Assembly (NCBI RefSeq): GCF_031157355.1
Contig: NZ_JAVIFT010000003.1
Span: forward strand, 248,001 to 312,000
Length of the DNA stretch: 64,000 nucleotides
Source of the DNA: Hyphomicrobium sp. LHD-15
GTDB lineage: Bacteria > Pseudomonadota > Alphaproteobacteria > Rhizobiales > Hyphomicrobiaceae
Reading direction: 5' to 3'
The position numbers and the translations under genes were made by a program. Position 1 is the stretch's first letter. Every line of letters begins with the position of its first letter. Positions 44,701 through 52,518 of the stretch are shown here, piece by piece. Below the pieces are notes generated by a model that was not told where the DNA came from, made no database searches, and saw only the letters and a program-made list of their open reading frames with translations.

Positions 44701-44981
44701 ACGCTGATCGACAGCCGCCCGTCACCTGTCGATTGCGACACGATGTAGAGCATGTTGTCGACGCCGTTGACCTCCTGCTCGATCGGCGCGGCGACGGTCT
44801 CGGCGATCACTGACGCCGAAGCGCCGGGATAGTTCGCCGTGATGTTGACGGTCGGCGGCGCGATCTCAGGGTATTCCGCGATCGGAAGCGACGCGCCCGC
44901 GATCACCCCGACGATGGTCAGGATCACCGACAGCACGGTGGCGAAGATCGGTCGATCAATGAAGAAATGTGAAAAGCGCAT
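41796..44981 (-). CDS. RND-family multidrug efflux transporter (inner-membrane subunit)
   Basis: A 1061-residue HAE1-type RND pump. It begins Met-Arg-Phe-Ser-His-Phe-Phe-Ile-Asp-Arg-Pro-Ile-Phe-Ala, has the two large periplasmic loops and 12 membrane segments of the family, and carries the proton-relay pair in Gly-Ile-Val-Val-Asp-Asp-Ala-Ile-Val-Val-Val-Glu-Asn-Val of TM4. The sequence is closest in style to the MexF/OqxB branch. It is 64 bp downstream of its adaptor. No outer-membrane channel gene or local repressor is adjacent, so it must recruit a TolC-like protein encoded elsewhere. Confidence 0.94.
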   Translation of the reverse strand: MRFSHFFIDRPIFATVLSVILTIVGVIAGASLPIAEYPEIAPPTVNITANYPGASASVIAETVAAPIEQEVNGVDNMLYIVSQSTGDGRLSISVVFKPGTDIDQAQVLVQNRVSIAEPRLPEDVRRLGLTVLKASPDLMMVVHMISPDGSRDQQYISNYATLYIKDRLARIDGIGDSRVFGARDYSMRVWLDPAKVASRDLTASEVVAALRAANLQVAAGSINQPPASSPGAFTLSVHTLGRLSTVEQFENVVVKAGEEGDVVRLKDIARVELGSQDYTVNAYLSNKVATAVVLFQRPGSNALATAAAVKAEMQELAKGFPSGVGYTIVYNPTDFIRYSIDAVVATFIEALILVVLVVILFLQTWRAAVIPIIAIPVSLVGSFVVMGALGISFNSLSLFGLVLAIGIVVDDAIVVVENVERKLSEGLAPKEAAHQTMDEVGGALIAITATLIAVFLPTAFISGLQGTFYRQFAITIAASTAISCFVSLTLSPALAALLLKPHGDHHQKQSLASRVIGAPIRLFFRGFNKAFDGLSHGYAGLTGRLIRLPVILLVIYGGLLFLTFERLTSTPTGLIPQLDRTYFITVFQLPPGSTLDRTDAVVRKASDLMLKRPGVSDAVAFAGFDGATFTNAPNTAVIFVRLASFEDRIKAGITKDQILNDLRGQMATIKEAFAFVIEPPSVPGIGTGGGLKGYVQDRGGRGYPALEGAAWTVAGGAGQVPGIVQPFTLFNTRTPQIWADIDRTKAEQLGVPIGRVFDALSIYMGSSFVNDFNILGRTYRVTAQADNPFRETLRDVANLKTRSVSGDMVPLGSVATFSDTTGPYRVPRYNLFPAAEVQVGLARGFSSGQGIASIEHIVDTALPAGFGFEWTEIALQEKLAGNTAIVAFGLAVVFVFLVLAALYESWLLPLAVILIVPMCILAAMLGVNYMGLDRNILVEIGLVVLVGLAAKNAILIVEFAKQAEDSGMNRFEAAISAARTRLRPILMTSLAFILGVVPLVLATGAGAEMRQSLGTAVFSGMLGVTLFGLIFTPVFYVITSALAGRREAAATGEADATPAGH

Positions 44982-45045
44982 GAAACTCTTCCGCGGGCCT
45001 AAGCCCTTCTGTGATCTCTTCGCCTAAACGGATCGGCTGATCCGC

Positions 45046-46194
45046 TCACGGTGTGGGTTTGATCTCGCCGGGCTGGGCCACGACCTTCGCGCCGGGCCGC
45101 ACGAACGGGCTCGCAAGGCCGTCGAGCACGATCTTGTCGTTGGCCGTGATCCCGCTCCGCACGACCCGCAGTCCTTCCGACAGCGGGCCCAGCGTCACCG
45201 GCACCGCCTTCACAACCCCGTCGTCGCCGACGACGAACACGATCTTCGCCATCTGGTCGGACACCACCGCGCTGTCGGGAATCAGAAGTGCATCGACCTC
45301 GCCGCCGAACAGACGAAGCCGCGCGAAGATCCCGGGTGCGAACAGCTGATCCTTGTTGGTAAGGATAGCGCGTCCACGCATGGTGCCGGAGCGCGGATTG
45401 AACTGGTTGTCGAGGAAGTCCATGCGGCCCTCGTGGCTCCAGTCCGCCTCGTCCGCAAGCTTGAGCCGGATCGGGTTCGCCGCGTCCTGCGAGTCCGAGC
45501 GCGCGCCCGCGAGGCCGAGCCGCTTGTAGCGCAGATAGTCGGCTTCCGACGTATCGAAGATGAAGTGGATCGGATCGAGCGACACGATGGTGGTGAGCAG
45601 CGTCGTGCCTTGCGCCCCGCCGATCACGAGGTTGCCGATATCGACCTTCCGGTCCGAAATGCGACCAGAGATCGGCGCCTGGACGACCGTCCACTCGAGA
45701 TTGAGTTCTGCGGTCTTGAGGTTCGATTCCGCGACCTGAAGCTGTGCTTCCGTCACGCTGAGGTTGGCACTCCGCTGCGTGAAGTCGCGCTCGGTCACCG
45801 CCCCCGATTTCACGAGCGGCGCGGCGCGCTCCACCTCGCTCAGCGCCAATGCCACCGTCGCCTTTGCGCGCGCGATCTCGGCGCGTGCGCTTTCCACCGC
45901 GATTTCGAATGGCCGCGGATCGATGGTGAACAGCGGTTCACCCGCCTTGACGAGCTGGCCGTCCTTGAAATGAACCTTGTCGACGAAGCCCGAAACACGA
46001 GGCCGCACCTCGACGGTCTCGACGGCCTCGAAACGGCCCGAGTATTCGTCCCAGGTGATGATCCGTTTGGCGATCGGTTGGGCGACCGTCACGGCCGGAG
46101 CCGGCGGTCCTTGCGCCGAAACCGGGAGGACACACACGAAATTTGCCACACTCAGCAACAACAGTATGCCGAGCACATCGAAATAGCGGCGCAT
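45046..46194 (-). CDS. RND efflux periplasmic adaptor (membrane fusion protein)
   Basis: A 382-residue membrane fusion protein that joins the RND pump to an outer-membrane channel. It has a signal peptide (about 1-27) without a lipobox Cys, the lipoyl half-motifs Val-Arg-Pro-Arg-Val-Ser-Gly-Phe-Val and Val-Val-Gln-Ala-Pro-Ile-Ser-Gly-Arg-Ile, a coiled-coil hairpin between them, then beta-barrel and membrane-proximal domains. The ATG at 46194 starts at the signal peptide with GAGGGG before it; the longer in-frame version is unlikely. It is the first gene of the pump operon. Confidence 0.92.
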   Translation of the reverse strand: MRRYFDVLGILLLLSVANFVCVLPVSAQGPPAPAVTVAQPIAKRIITWDEYSGRFEAVETVEVRPRVSGFVDKVHFKDGQLVKAGEPLFTIDPRPFEIAVESARAEIARAKATVALALSEVERAAPLVKSGAVTERDFTQRSANLSVTEAQLQVAESNLKTAELNLEWTVVQAPISGRISDRKVDIGNLVIGGAQGTTLLTTIVSLDPIHFIFDTSEADYLRYKRLGLAGARSDSQDAANPIRLKLADEADWSHEGRMDFLDNQFNPRSGTMRGRAILTNKDQLFAPGIFARLRLFGGEVDALLIPDSAVVSDQMAKIVFVVGDDGVVKAVPVTLGPLSEGLRVVRSGITANDKIVLDGLASPFVRPGAKVVAQPGEIKPTP

Positions 46195-46268
46195 GAATCC
46201 CCTCGTTTCCGCCCAGACCTTCAGTCCCAATAGCCTTATGGGCCTCATATATATACAGATCGGTAGGG

Positions 46269-46290
46269 TATTGCACAGTGCGTTGCAATA
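46269..46290. promoter_or_regulatory. Dyad-symmetric operator candidate upstream of the efflux operon
   Basis: TATTGCA (46269-46275) and TGCAATA (46284-46290) form a perfect 7-bp dyad with an 8-bp centre, about 75 bp before the adaptor ATG, next to an AT-rich stretch (ATATATATA at 46249). The size and position fit a TetR- or MarR-type operator; the regulator is not in the window. Confidence 0.45.
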
Positions 46291-46476
46291 TCCATTTCCT
46301 CTGCACACCAACGGCGGTGCGGGTGGCACGGGAACTTTCCCGCAGCCGGTAACCCGGCCTACCTGCTCCGCCGGAGGACCCGATTTTGCGCCCCGCGCTG
46401 GCCAGAAATCCCATTCTGCGCTAGGGGACGAGCGGGAAACGCAAGCAGCAAATCAAACAAACAAGAAAGTGCGACA

Positions 46477-48087
46477 GTGAAAGGCTCGGGGCTCGATCGG
46501 CGGCAAATCCTCGCCGGAATGACGGCGTCAGGATTGGCCACAAAACTCGGCGTACTCGGCTCGGCGCATGCCGCCGCGGCGAATGCCGGCAATATGACAC
46601 GCGGCCTGAAGCTCGGGCCCGGCGAACGCTTCTCGTTCGCGCTGCTCCAGGATCGCGCCAAGGAGGCCGCCACCCGCGCCTTCGAGCCGGCACCGAAGGT
46701 GAGCCCGGAAATCGTTTCGCAGATTGATTACGACGCCTATCAGAAAATCCGCTTCCGCCCGGACATGAGCCTGCGGATCGGCCAGGACGGCAAATTGCCG
46801 GTCCAGCTCTTTCATGTCGGCGCCATGACACCCGACACCGTCAAGGTCCACCTAGTGCGCGGCGAAGAGGCCCATGAGGTGCTCTATAGCCCCGACCTGT
46901 TCGACACGCCCGCCGATCATCCAGCCCGCAAGCTCCCGCCCGAGATCGGCTTTGCCGGGTTTCGCGTCATGGCCCCGGACCTCAAGACCGATTGGCTGGC
47001 GTTCCTTGGCGCCTCCTATTTCCGCACCGCCGGCCCTTACAATCAGTACGGCCTCTCGGCGCGCGGTCTCGCCATCGACACCGGACTGCAAACACCGGAA
47101 GAATTCCCGCGTTTTACGGATTTCTGGCTCGACAACGACACGCCGGAAAACGAGGGCATGACCCTCTACGCTCTCCTCGATAGCCCCAGCGTCGCCGGTG
47201 CCTACCGCTTCCGGATCCGCCGTTCCCTCGACAAGCGCGAGATCGCCCGCATCGGCATGGAGATCGAGGCCGAGCTGTTCGCCCGCCGCGACATCAACCG
47301 CCTCGGCGTCGCCCCGTTCTCCAGCATGTACTGGTACGGCGAGACCAGCCGGCGCCAGGTCGTCGATTGGCGCCCCGAGATTCATGACTCGGACGGCCTC
47401 GCCATCTGGACCGGCTCCGGCGAGCGCATTTGGCGTCCGTTGAACAATCCGCCCCGCGTCATGGGCAATGCCTTCGTCGACAACAACATCCGAGGCTTCG
47501 GCCTGCTCCAGCGCGATCGCGACTTCGTCCACTATCTGGACGACAGCGTGTTCTACGAGCGGCGCGCATCCGTATGGGTGGAACCGCTGGAGCCGTTCGG
47601 CGAAGGAGAGGTCCAGCTTCTCGAAATCCCGACCGACGACGAGATCCACGACAACATCGCCGCCTACTGGTACCCCAAACAGAAGCTCAATGCCGGCGAG
47701 CGCCGCCGCTTTCACTACCGGCTGAGCTGGCTCGACGACATCCCGTTCCCGGCAAACCTCGCCAGGACCACTGCCACCTGGACCGGTCTCGGCGGTCGCC
47801 CTGGCCACAAGCGGCCCGAGGGCGTGAGAAAATTCGTCATCGACTTCCAGGGCGCCGTGTTCCGCGGCCTCGGACGCGACGACGGCGTCGAGATCGTGGT
47901 GACGCCGTCACGCGGCACCCTGAGCAATGCCTACTGCCATCCGGTGGTGGATCAGCGCGAGCGTTGGCGCGCGCTGTTCGATCTCGAAGCAACCGGCAAC
48001 GAGCCCGTGGACCTCCGTGCCTATCTCCGTCAGGGCAACCGCGCGCTCACCGAAACCTGGGTCTTCCAGTACTTCCCCGACGCCTGA
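46477..48087 (+). CDS. Periplasmic glucan biosynthesis protein, OpgG/OpgD (MdoG/MdoD) family
   Basis: A 536-residue periplasmic protein of osmoregulated glucan synthesis. It has a Tat-type signal peptide (Arg8-Arg9-Gln-Ile-Leu followed by a hydrophobic stretch ending Ala-His-Ala-Ala), which is a feature of OpgD more than OpgG. The family core is visible in Ile-Asp-Tyr-Asp-Ala-Tyr-Gln-Lys-Ile-Arg-Phe-Arg-Pro, Phe-Gly-Ala-Ser-Tyr-Phe-Arg-like Leu-Gly-Ala-Ser-Tyr-Phe-Arg, and Ser-Ser-Met-Tyr-Trp-Tyr-Gly-Glu. The GTG start follows AAGAAAG. The glucosyltransferase OpgH is not adjacent. Confidence 0.9.
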   Translation: MKGSGLDRRQILAGMTASGLATKLGVLGSAHAAAANAGNMTRGLKLGPGERFSFALLQDRAKEAATRAFEPAPKVSPEIVSQIDYDAYQKIRFRPDMSLRIGQDGKLPVQLFHVGAMTPDTVKVHLVRGEEAHEVLYSPDLFDTPADHPARKLPPEIGFAGFRVMAPDLKTDWLAFLGASYFRTAGPYNQYGLSARGLAIDTGLQTPEEFPRFTDFWLDNDTPENEGMTLYALLDSPSVAGAYRFRIRRSLDKREIARIGMEIEAELFARRDINRLGVAPFSSMYWYGETSRRQVVDWRPEIHDSDGLAIWTGSGERIWRPLNNPPRVMGNAFVDNNIRGFGLLQRDRDFVHYLDDSVFYERRASVWVEPLEPFGEGEVQLLEIPTDDEIHDNIAAYWYPKQKLNAGERRRFHYRLSWLDDIPFPANLARTTATWTGLGGRPGHKRPEGVRKFVIDFQGAVFRGLGRDDGVEIVVTPSRGTLSNAYCHPVVDQRERWRALFDLEATGNEPVDLRAYLRQGNRALTETWVFQYFPDA

Positions 48088-48108
48088 CGTCGCACTTGTC
48101 CGGAAGCA

Positions 48109-48795
48109 CTAACGAACTGCCTCGGAGTAGAGCGGGCAGGTCAGCGTCTTGCGCAGCGCGTCGATCAATTCGTCCTTGTTGTGTGCGGTAATCGCAAGCC
48201 CGCCGGTTTCGGCCGCCATGCAGGCCGAGCCGGTTCCCGGCGCAAGCCACGTTGCGGCACCCGCAACCTTGAACCCGATGACATGAATGGTCAGCGCGCT
48301 GGCCTCCGCCTTGAGTGCGCGCGCTGCGCGGCACGGATCTTCGCCGCAAGTCTCCTCCCCGTCGGTCAGCAGCACGACCACTGCCGGCTTGTAGCGAAAG
48401 CGCAGCTCCTCGGCAGCCTTCCGCACGGAGTTGGTGAGCGGCGTCTGCCCGGCCGGCACGACCCCGTTGACCTCGGCCATGATCGTCTCGGCGCTATTCG
48501 GTCCCGGCCGCAGCCGAAGGGTGATGTTCGCGCATTTCGCGAACGAACCTGGCCCATAGACCATAAGCCCCAAATGGCGTTTCGGCGCGACCGCCGGCAC
48601 CACCGCCGCCAGCGCCTCCCGCACCTTGGCGATGTGGGGTCGCATGGCATTCATATCCGTGCCTGCCATCGAGCCGGACGCATCGAGCACCAGCATGGCG
48701 TCGTCGAGACAGCGCACGTCGTCGGCAGCCGTTGCCGCACATGCAAGAAGCGGCGCGACACAAAAACCCGCAATCATCCTCGAGACGAAACGCAT
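48109..48795 (-). CDS. Secreted von Willebrand factor A-domain protein
   Basis: A 228-residue protein with a signal peptide (1 to about 24, Ala-Thr-Ala-Ala) and a single VWA domain filling the rest. The metal-ion site is Asp38-Ala-Ser40-Gly-Ser42, with Thr in Gln-Thr-Pro-Leu-Thr and Asp in Leu-Leu-Thr-Asp-Gly-Glu-Glu. It has seven cysteines in the mature part (for example Thr-Cys-Gly-Glu-Asp-Pro-Cys), suggesting disulfides and an oxidising location. VWA domains bind protein partners; the partner is unknown. It converges on the glucan gene 22 bp away. Confidence 0.88.
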   Translation of the reverse strand: MRFVSRMIAGFCVAPLLACAATAADDVRCLDDAMLVLDASGSMAGTDMNAMRPHIAKVREALAAVVPAVAPKRHLGLMVYGPGSFAKCANITLRLRPGPNSAETIMAEVNGVVPAGQTPLTNSVRKAAEELRFRYKPAVVVLLTDGEETCGEDPCRAARALKAEASALTIHVIGFKVAGAATWLAPGTGSACMAAETGGLAITAHNKDELIDALRKTLTCPLYSEAVR

Positions 48796-48911
48796 CTGAC
48801 GTCACCCCAATTCGAGCAGGCGGAACGAACACCGCAAAACGGCAAGGCGCGCACGGGCCGAAACCCGCACGCGCCATCCTATCATCAGAACCGCCCGAAC
48901 TTGAAACGGCG

Positions 48912-49784
48912 TCAGCCCGTCTTCGCAGGCCCGGTTTCGACCGGCGTGTCGAGCGCCTCTTGCCCCCACTCCGCCCATGCACCGTCATAGACCGCCGCAT
49001 TGGTTTGCCCGATCACGCTGAGCGCGAGCGACAGCATCGAAGCCGTCACGCCCGATCCGCACGTCGTCACCACCGGCTGCTGCGGATCGATCCCGGCATC
49101 CCGGAAGATCTTCGTCAGCTCGTCCTTGGACTTGAGGGTACCATCCGCATTCACGATCGTGGACGACGGAACGCTCTTCGAACCCGGGATGTGCCCAGCG
49201 CGCAACCCAGGACGCGGCTCGGCTTCGGCGCCTTCAAAACGCCCCTTGGGCCGCGCGTCGACGATCTGCGTCTTGCCGTTTGCGACATAGCTCTTCATGT
49301 CGTCGAGATCGCGCACCAGCTCGTTGTTGAGCAGCGGCGTGAAGTGACGCGCCGTGCGCGGCACCGGCGCCATGTCCTCGAGCGGACGGCCCTCGGCCTT
49401 CCATTTCTTGAGGCCGCCGTTCAGCACCGCGACATCCTGATGGCCCATGGCACGGAATGTCCACCACACGCGCGCTGCCGAGAACAGCCCGTAGCTGTCG
49501 TAGACCACGATCCGCATGCCGTCGCCCACGCCCATCTTTTTCATGCGCGAGGCGAACTTCGGCGTCGGCGGCAGCATGTGCGGCAACGACGACTTCTCGT
49601 CGACGAGGTCGTCGATGTCGAAGAACAGCGCACCCGGAATATGCTCGGCCAGGTACTCGGCCTTAGCGTCCCGCCCCGAGTTCGGCAAATGCCAGGAGCC
49701 GTCGAAAACGATGAGATCGGGCGCGTCGAGATGCTCGGCAAGCCAATCCGTCTCGACAATCCAGTTCTTTGCGCTCTCCGGCAC
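48912..49784 (-). CDS. sseA: 3-mercaptopyruvate sulfurtransferase (SseA type)
   Basis: A 290-residue protein with two rhodanese domains. The N-terminal domain (about 1-140) is inactive and the C-terminal one carries the active-site loop Cys242-Gly-Ser-Gly-Val-Thr-Ala. That loop is the mercaptopyruvate type; thiosulfate rhodaneses have Cys-Arg-Lys-Gly-Val-Thr. The start is a GTG at 49784, decided by a perfect AAGGAGG six bases before it; a longer in-frame ATG version would bury that site. Cytosolic; involved in sulfur transfer from cysteine catabolism. Confidence 0.92.
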   Translation of the reverse strand: MPESAKNWIVETDWLAEHLDAPDLIVFDGSWHLPNSGRDAKAEYLAEHIPGALFFDIDDLVDEKSSLPHMLPPTPKFASRMKKMGVGDGMRIVVYDSYGLFSAARVWWTFRAMGHQDVAVLNGGLKKWKAEGRPLEDMAPVPRTARHFTPLLNNELVRDLDDMKSYVANGKTQIVDARPKGRFEGAEAEPRPGLRAGHIPGSKSVPSSTIVNADGTLKSKDELTKIFRDAGIDPQQPVVTTCGSGVTASMLSLALSVIGQTNAAVYDGAWAEWGQEALDTPVETGPAKTG

Positions 49785-50255
49785 GAAATCCTCCTTGGAA
49801 ACCTCTCGATGCTTCCGCTTGGATGGCAGCCCATCCTCCGATCGGAAACACCTCGCTAGCTGGCCCCGGCCATCCACAAGCTGCCCTTCGGCCAATCAAG
49901 CTTGGGCCGTGGGGGCAAACCCGAAAACGACGGGATAACAACGCGGTTCGGCCAGCCTGACCGCACCTGAACCACACGTTTGCGGCGTACCCTAGAGTGC
50001 TTCCGGAAAAGTGGGAACCGGTTTTTCCTCCGTACGGTGCTACCACCCGAACGCCCGAGAATACGCCCAGGATCTCCTGGCCCTAACTCCCTAAAACTTC
50101 ACGATCATTACACAAATGTAAACGGATCGGGGGCGGGCAACTCCAGCGAACCTCTTGGTCGAGCGCCCCCGTGCCTCCATGTGTCGAATAAGGCGGCAAG
50201 CTGGCCGCATCCATGAGCAGCAAACGGAAGGCCGCATGAACCAGCGAGGTCGGCC
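49785..50255. other. 471-bp divergent intergenic region
   Basis: Between sseA and the Pro/Thr-rich exported protein gene. It contains a CTTCCGGAA-type palindrome (49997-50028) and otherwise only short chance frames; no promoter could be assigned with confidence. Confidence 0.45.
49997..50028. repeat. CTTCCGGAA palindrome upstream of the exported protein gene
   Basis: GTGCTTCCGGAAAAGTGGGA followed by ACCGGTTTTTCC: GGAAAA pairs with TTTTTCC around GTGGGAACCGG. Its left half matches the unit in the clpP leader (39716) in nearly every position. Confidence 0.6.
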
Positions 50256-50939
50256 ATGGCACATGAGAACACTTCAAAGGCGGCCCTATCGGCAGCTTGC
50301 CTGTTTCTGATCAGCGCAACGAGCGCAGCCTGGGCACATGGCGCGAGCGGCGCGGCACCCGCACACGTCTCGTCCTCACCCCTCACCGGAGCACACACGC
50401 ACGCGGGGATGTCGGCACCGCTCTCGAAATCTGCTGCCCCCACATCCCCCGGCACTGTGCACGGCGGATCGGGGCGCGCCCAAACCACCACACCGAACAC
50501 CGCGACCGACCCATTTCCGACGCCCCCGCCGTCGTTCGCAGCAAGCTGCGAGAACGAGGTCGGTGCCAACTGTGAAGCCCGGATGGAAGCCCAGTTCAGA
50601 GCATCGGGCGGCGATCTAGCCGCGCCATGGACCGCACCCACGCCGACCGCCGTTCCGCCGACGCCCGCTTCTCCCGCGATCGCGGAACCACAAACCAACA
50701 GCGATCCTTTGATTGAAGAAAGCGGCGGCGCGAGCCCACCGACGACCGAAGGCGGCGGCCCCACGCTCGCCGACTGCATGGCCCTGTGGGAACCCGACGT
50801 CCACATGACGAAAGCATTGTGGCGGACGGTCTGCGGCCGCACGCTAAACGGCATCGACATGCCCTCGACAGGACTCGGGCTGCCCGAACCTAATCGCACG
50901 CGCCATCATGCCCGCGCGAGCAGCGACACTCTCTATTGA
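50256..50939 (+). CDS. Exported Pro/Thr/Ala-rich protein, function unknown
   Basis: A 227-residue protein with a signal peptide (about 1-27, ending Trp-Ala-His). The mature part is low in complexity and rich in Pro, Thr, Ala and Ser, with two Cys-containing islands: Ala-Ala-Ser-Cys-Glu-Asn-Glu-Val-Gly-Ala-Asn-Cys-Glu near residue 97 and Leu-Ala-Asp-Cys-Met-Ala-Leu-Trp-Glu-Pro ... Trp-Arg-Thr-Val-Cys-Gly-Arg near 175-195. The second island recalls small secreted domains of Rhizobiales, but no family is recognised. GAGGT precedes the ATG. It is convergent with bdhA. Confidence 0.65.
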   Translation: MAHENTSKAALSAACLFLISATSAAWAHGASGAAPAHVSSSPLTGAHTHAGMSAPLSKSAAPTSPGTVHGGSGRAQTTTPNTATDPFPTPPPSFAASCENEVGANCEARMEAQFRASGGDLAAPWTAPTPTAVPPTPASPAIAEPQTNSDPLIEESGGASPPTTEGGGPTLADCMALWEPDVHMTKALWRTVCGRTLNGIDMPSTGLGLPEPNRTRHHARASSDTLY

Positions 50940-50960
50940 GCTCCGCCGCTTCGGCGCCTG

Positions 50961-51737
50961 TCAGTTCATGTGCCAGCCGTGGCTCACGATGATACTTTCG
51001 CCGGTAAGCGCATTGGTCTTGAACGCCGCCAGCACAAGCGCCACTTCGGCGATGTCCTCGACCATCGTGAACTCCTTGTCGACGGTCTCGCCCAGCATCA
51101 CTTCTTTGATCACCCGCTCTTCCGTGATGCCGAGTTCCTTCGCCTGCTCGGGGATCTGCTTGTCGACAAGCGGCGTGCGCACGAAGCCGGGGCAGATCAC
51201 ATTGGCGCGCACGCCGTGCTTGGCACCCTCTTTCGCCATCGTACGGGCAAGCCCGAGAATGCCGTGCTTGGCCGCCACGTACGCTGATTTCAACGGCGAC
51301 GCCTCGTGGCTATGTACCGAGCCCATGTAGATCAGCGCGCCCGAGCCCTGCTTGTACATGTGCTTGACGCAGGCCTTGGTGGTGAGAAACGCGCCGTCCA
51401 GATGGATCGCCATCAGCTTCTTCCAATCGGCGTAGGGAAAGTCCTCGATCGGATGCACGATCTGAATTCCCGCGTTCGAGACCAGGATATCCACCGTGCC
51501 GAACGCCTGCACCGTCTTCTCGACGCCGGCATTCACCTGGTCCTCGTTCGCGACGTCCATCGCAACCGCGATCGCGGTTTTGGCATCGCCTAATTCCTTA
51601 GCCGCTGCCGTCGCCGCATCTAGGTTGAGGTCGGCGATCGCGACCCGCCCGCCTGCCGCCACATAGCGCTTTGCAATGGCGTGCCCAATTCCGCTCGCCG
51701 CTCCGGTGACGAGAGCCACTTTGCCGTCAAGCTTCAT
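50961..51737 (-). CDS. bdhA: 3-hydroxybutyrate dehydrogenase
   Basis: A 258-residue SDR that oxidises D-3-hydroxybutyrate to acetoacetate with NAD, the entry step for use of PHB breakdown products. The cofactor loop is Thr11-Gly-Ala-Ala-Ser-Gly-Ile-Gly18, and Ser140, Tyr153 and Lys157 form the catalytic set. The sequence around [16 protein letters not shown] and the C-terminal Ser-His-Gly-Trp-His-Met-Asn are specific for this family. Its ATG overlaps the adc stop as ATGA. Confidence 0.94.
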   Translation of the reverse strand: MKLDGKVALVTGAASGIGHAIAKRYVAAGGRVAIADLNLDAATAAAKELGDAKTAIAVAMDVANEDQVNAGVEKTVQAFGTVDILVSNAGIQIVHPIEDFPYADWKKLMAIHLDGAFLTTKACVKHMYKQGSGALIYMGSVHSHEASPLKSAYVAAKHGILGLARTMAKEGAKHGVRANVICPGFVRTPLVDKQIPEQAKELGITEERVIKEVMLGETVDKEFTMVEDIAEVALVLAAFKTNALTGESIIVSHGWHMN

Positions 51738-52492
51738 GACGCCGTTTCCTTTCCAGGTTTGAGATAGTCGTAGACGACCTTGCCGAGACCGAGCGTGAGA
51801 TCCGCGAGGATGTGCGTCGCCGACAGGATTTCACGCACCGGCAGATCGGCAACCGGCGCCAGCGCATGCGGGCGCAGATCGAGCGCTGCTGGCCCCGACC
51901 ACGCGCCTTTCACGGTCACGTCTTCGAGCCGGTAGTCGACGAGTTCGAGGATGCGCGCCGTGCCGTCAACGTGCGGAATGATCTTGAGAAGATAGTTCGG
52001 AACCGCGAGCGACGCGGCCACCTCCTTGAGATCGAGCGCCTTGTGCTTGAAGCCCATCGTGCCCGTTGCCACCCGCAGCGGCCCGTAGTCGAGCGTCCCG
52101 ATCAGCGTATCCTTGTCGGCCGAAAGCGAAGGTTGCGCGTATTTCTTCGGAAACCCCCAGAGCTCCCGCCCGCCGTAGATCGGTGGCCCGTCGTTGAGGA
52201 ACATGGCGAGCGTATAGCCGCCCTTCTTGCCGTTGAAGCTGACGGGAATGACCTGGCCGGATTCCGTATAATCTCCGAAGCCGGTCGAGTTCGGCATGCG
52301 TATGAATTCGTATTTGACGATCGGGTCGTCGAACGTCAGCGGCTCGGGCACCACCGCTTCGAGTGCGGCGCGATCGGTCCGGTAGGTGATGATCAGGTAC
52401 TCGCGATCGACGAAGCGATAGGGGCCGGGCGGGAACGCGGGGCTGGTCAGCGGCATCGCGAAAGCGCGCTTACGAACGTCGGCGATCTTCAT
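51734..52492 (-). CDS. adc: Acetoacetate decarboxylase
   Basis: A 252-residue enzyme that converts acetoacetate to acetone and CO2. The Schiff-base lysine is the first of the pair in Glu-Leu-Trp-Gly-Phe-Pro-Lys116-Lys117, the second lowering its pKa as in the clostridial enzyme; Arg in Phe-Ile-Arg-Met-Pro and Glu in the Tyr-Thr-Glu region are the expected partners. AGGTGA precedes the ATG at 52492. It is translationally coupled to bdhA, so acetoacetate made by BdhA can be drained or balanced. Confidence 0.92.
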   Translation of the reverse strand: MKIADVRKRAFAMPLTSPAFPPGPYRFVDREYLIITYRTDRAALEAVVPEPLTFDDPIVKYEFIRMPNSTGFGDYTESGQVIPVSFNGKKGGYTLAMFLNDGPPIYGGRELWGFPKKYAQPSLSADKDTLIGTLDYGPLRVATGTMGFKHKALDLKEVAASLAVPNYLLKIIPHVDGTARILELVDYRLEDVTVKGAWSGPAALDLRPHALAPVADLPVREILSATHILADLTLGLGKVVYDYLKPGKETAS

Positions 52493-52518
52493 GGCGTCAC
52501 CTGCTTCGGGTTGCTCGG

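Noticed and set aside
41628-44813. Very long plus-strand open frame (about 1060 codons) opposite the RND pump
   Set aside because: It mirrors the pump gene codon for codon in the antisense frame, is extremely rich in Arg, His and Asp, and has no domain. Long antisense frames are expected in GC-rich DNA with strong codon bias.
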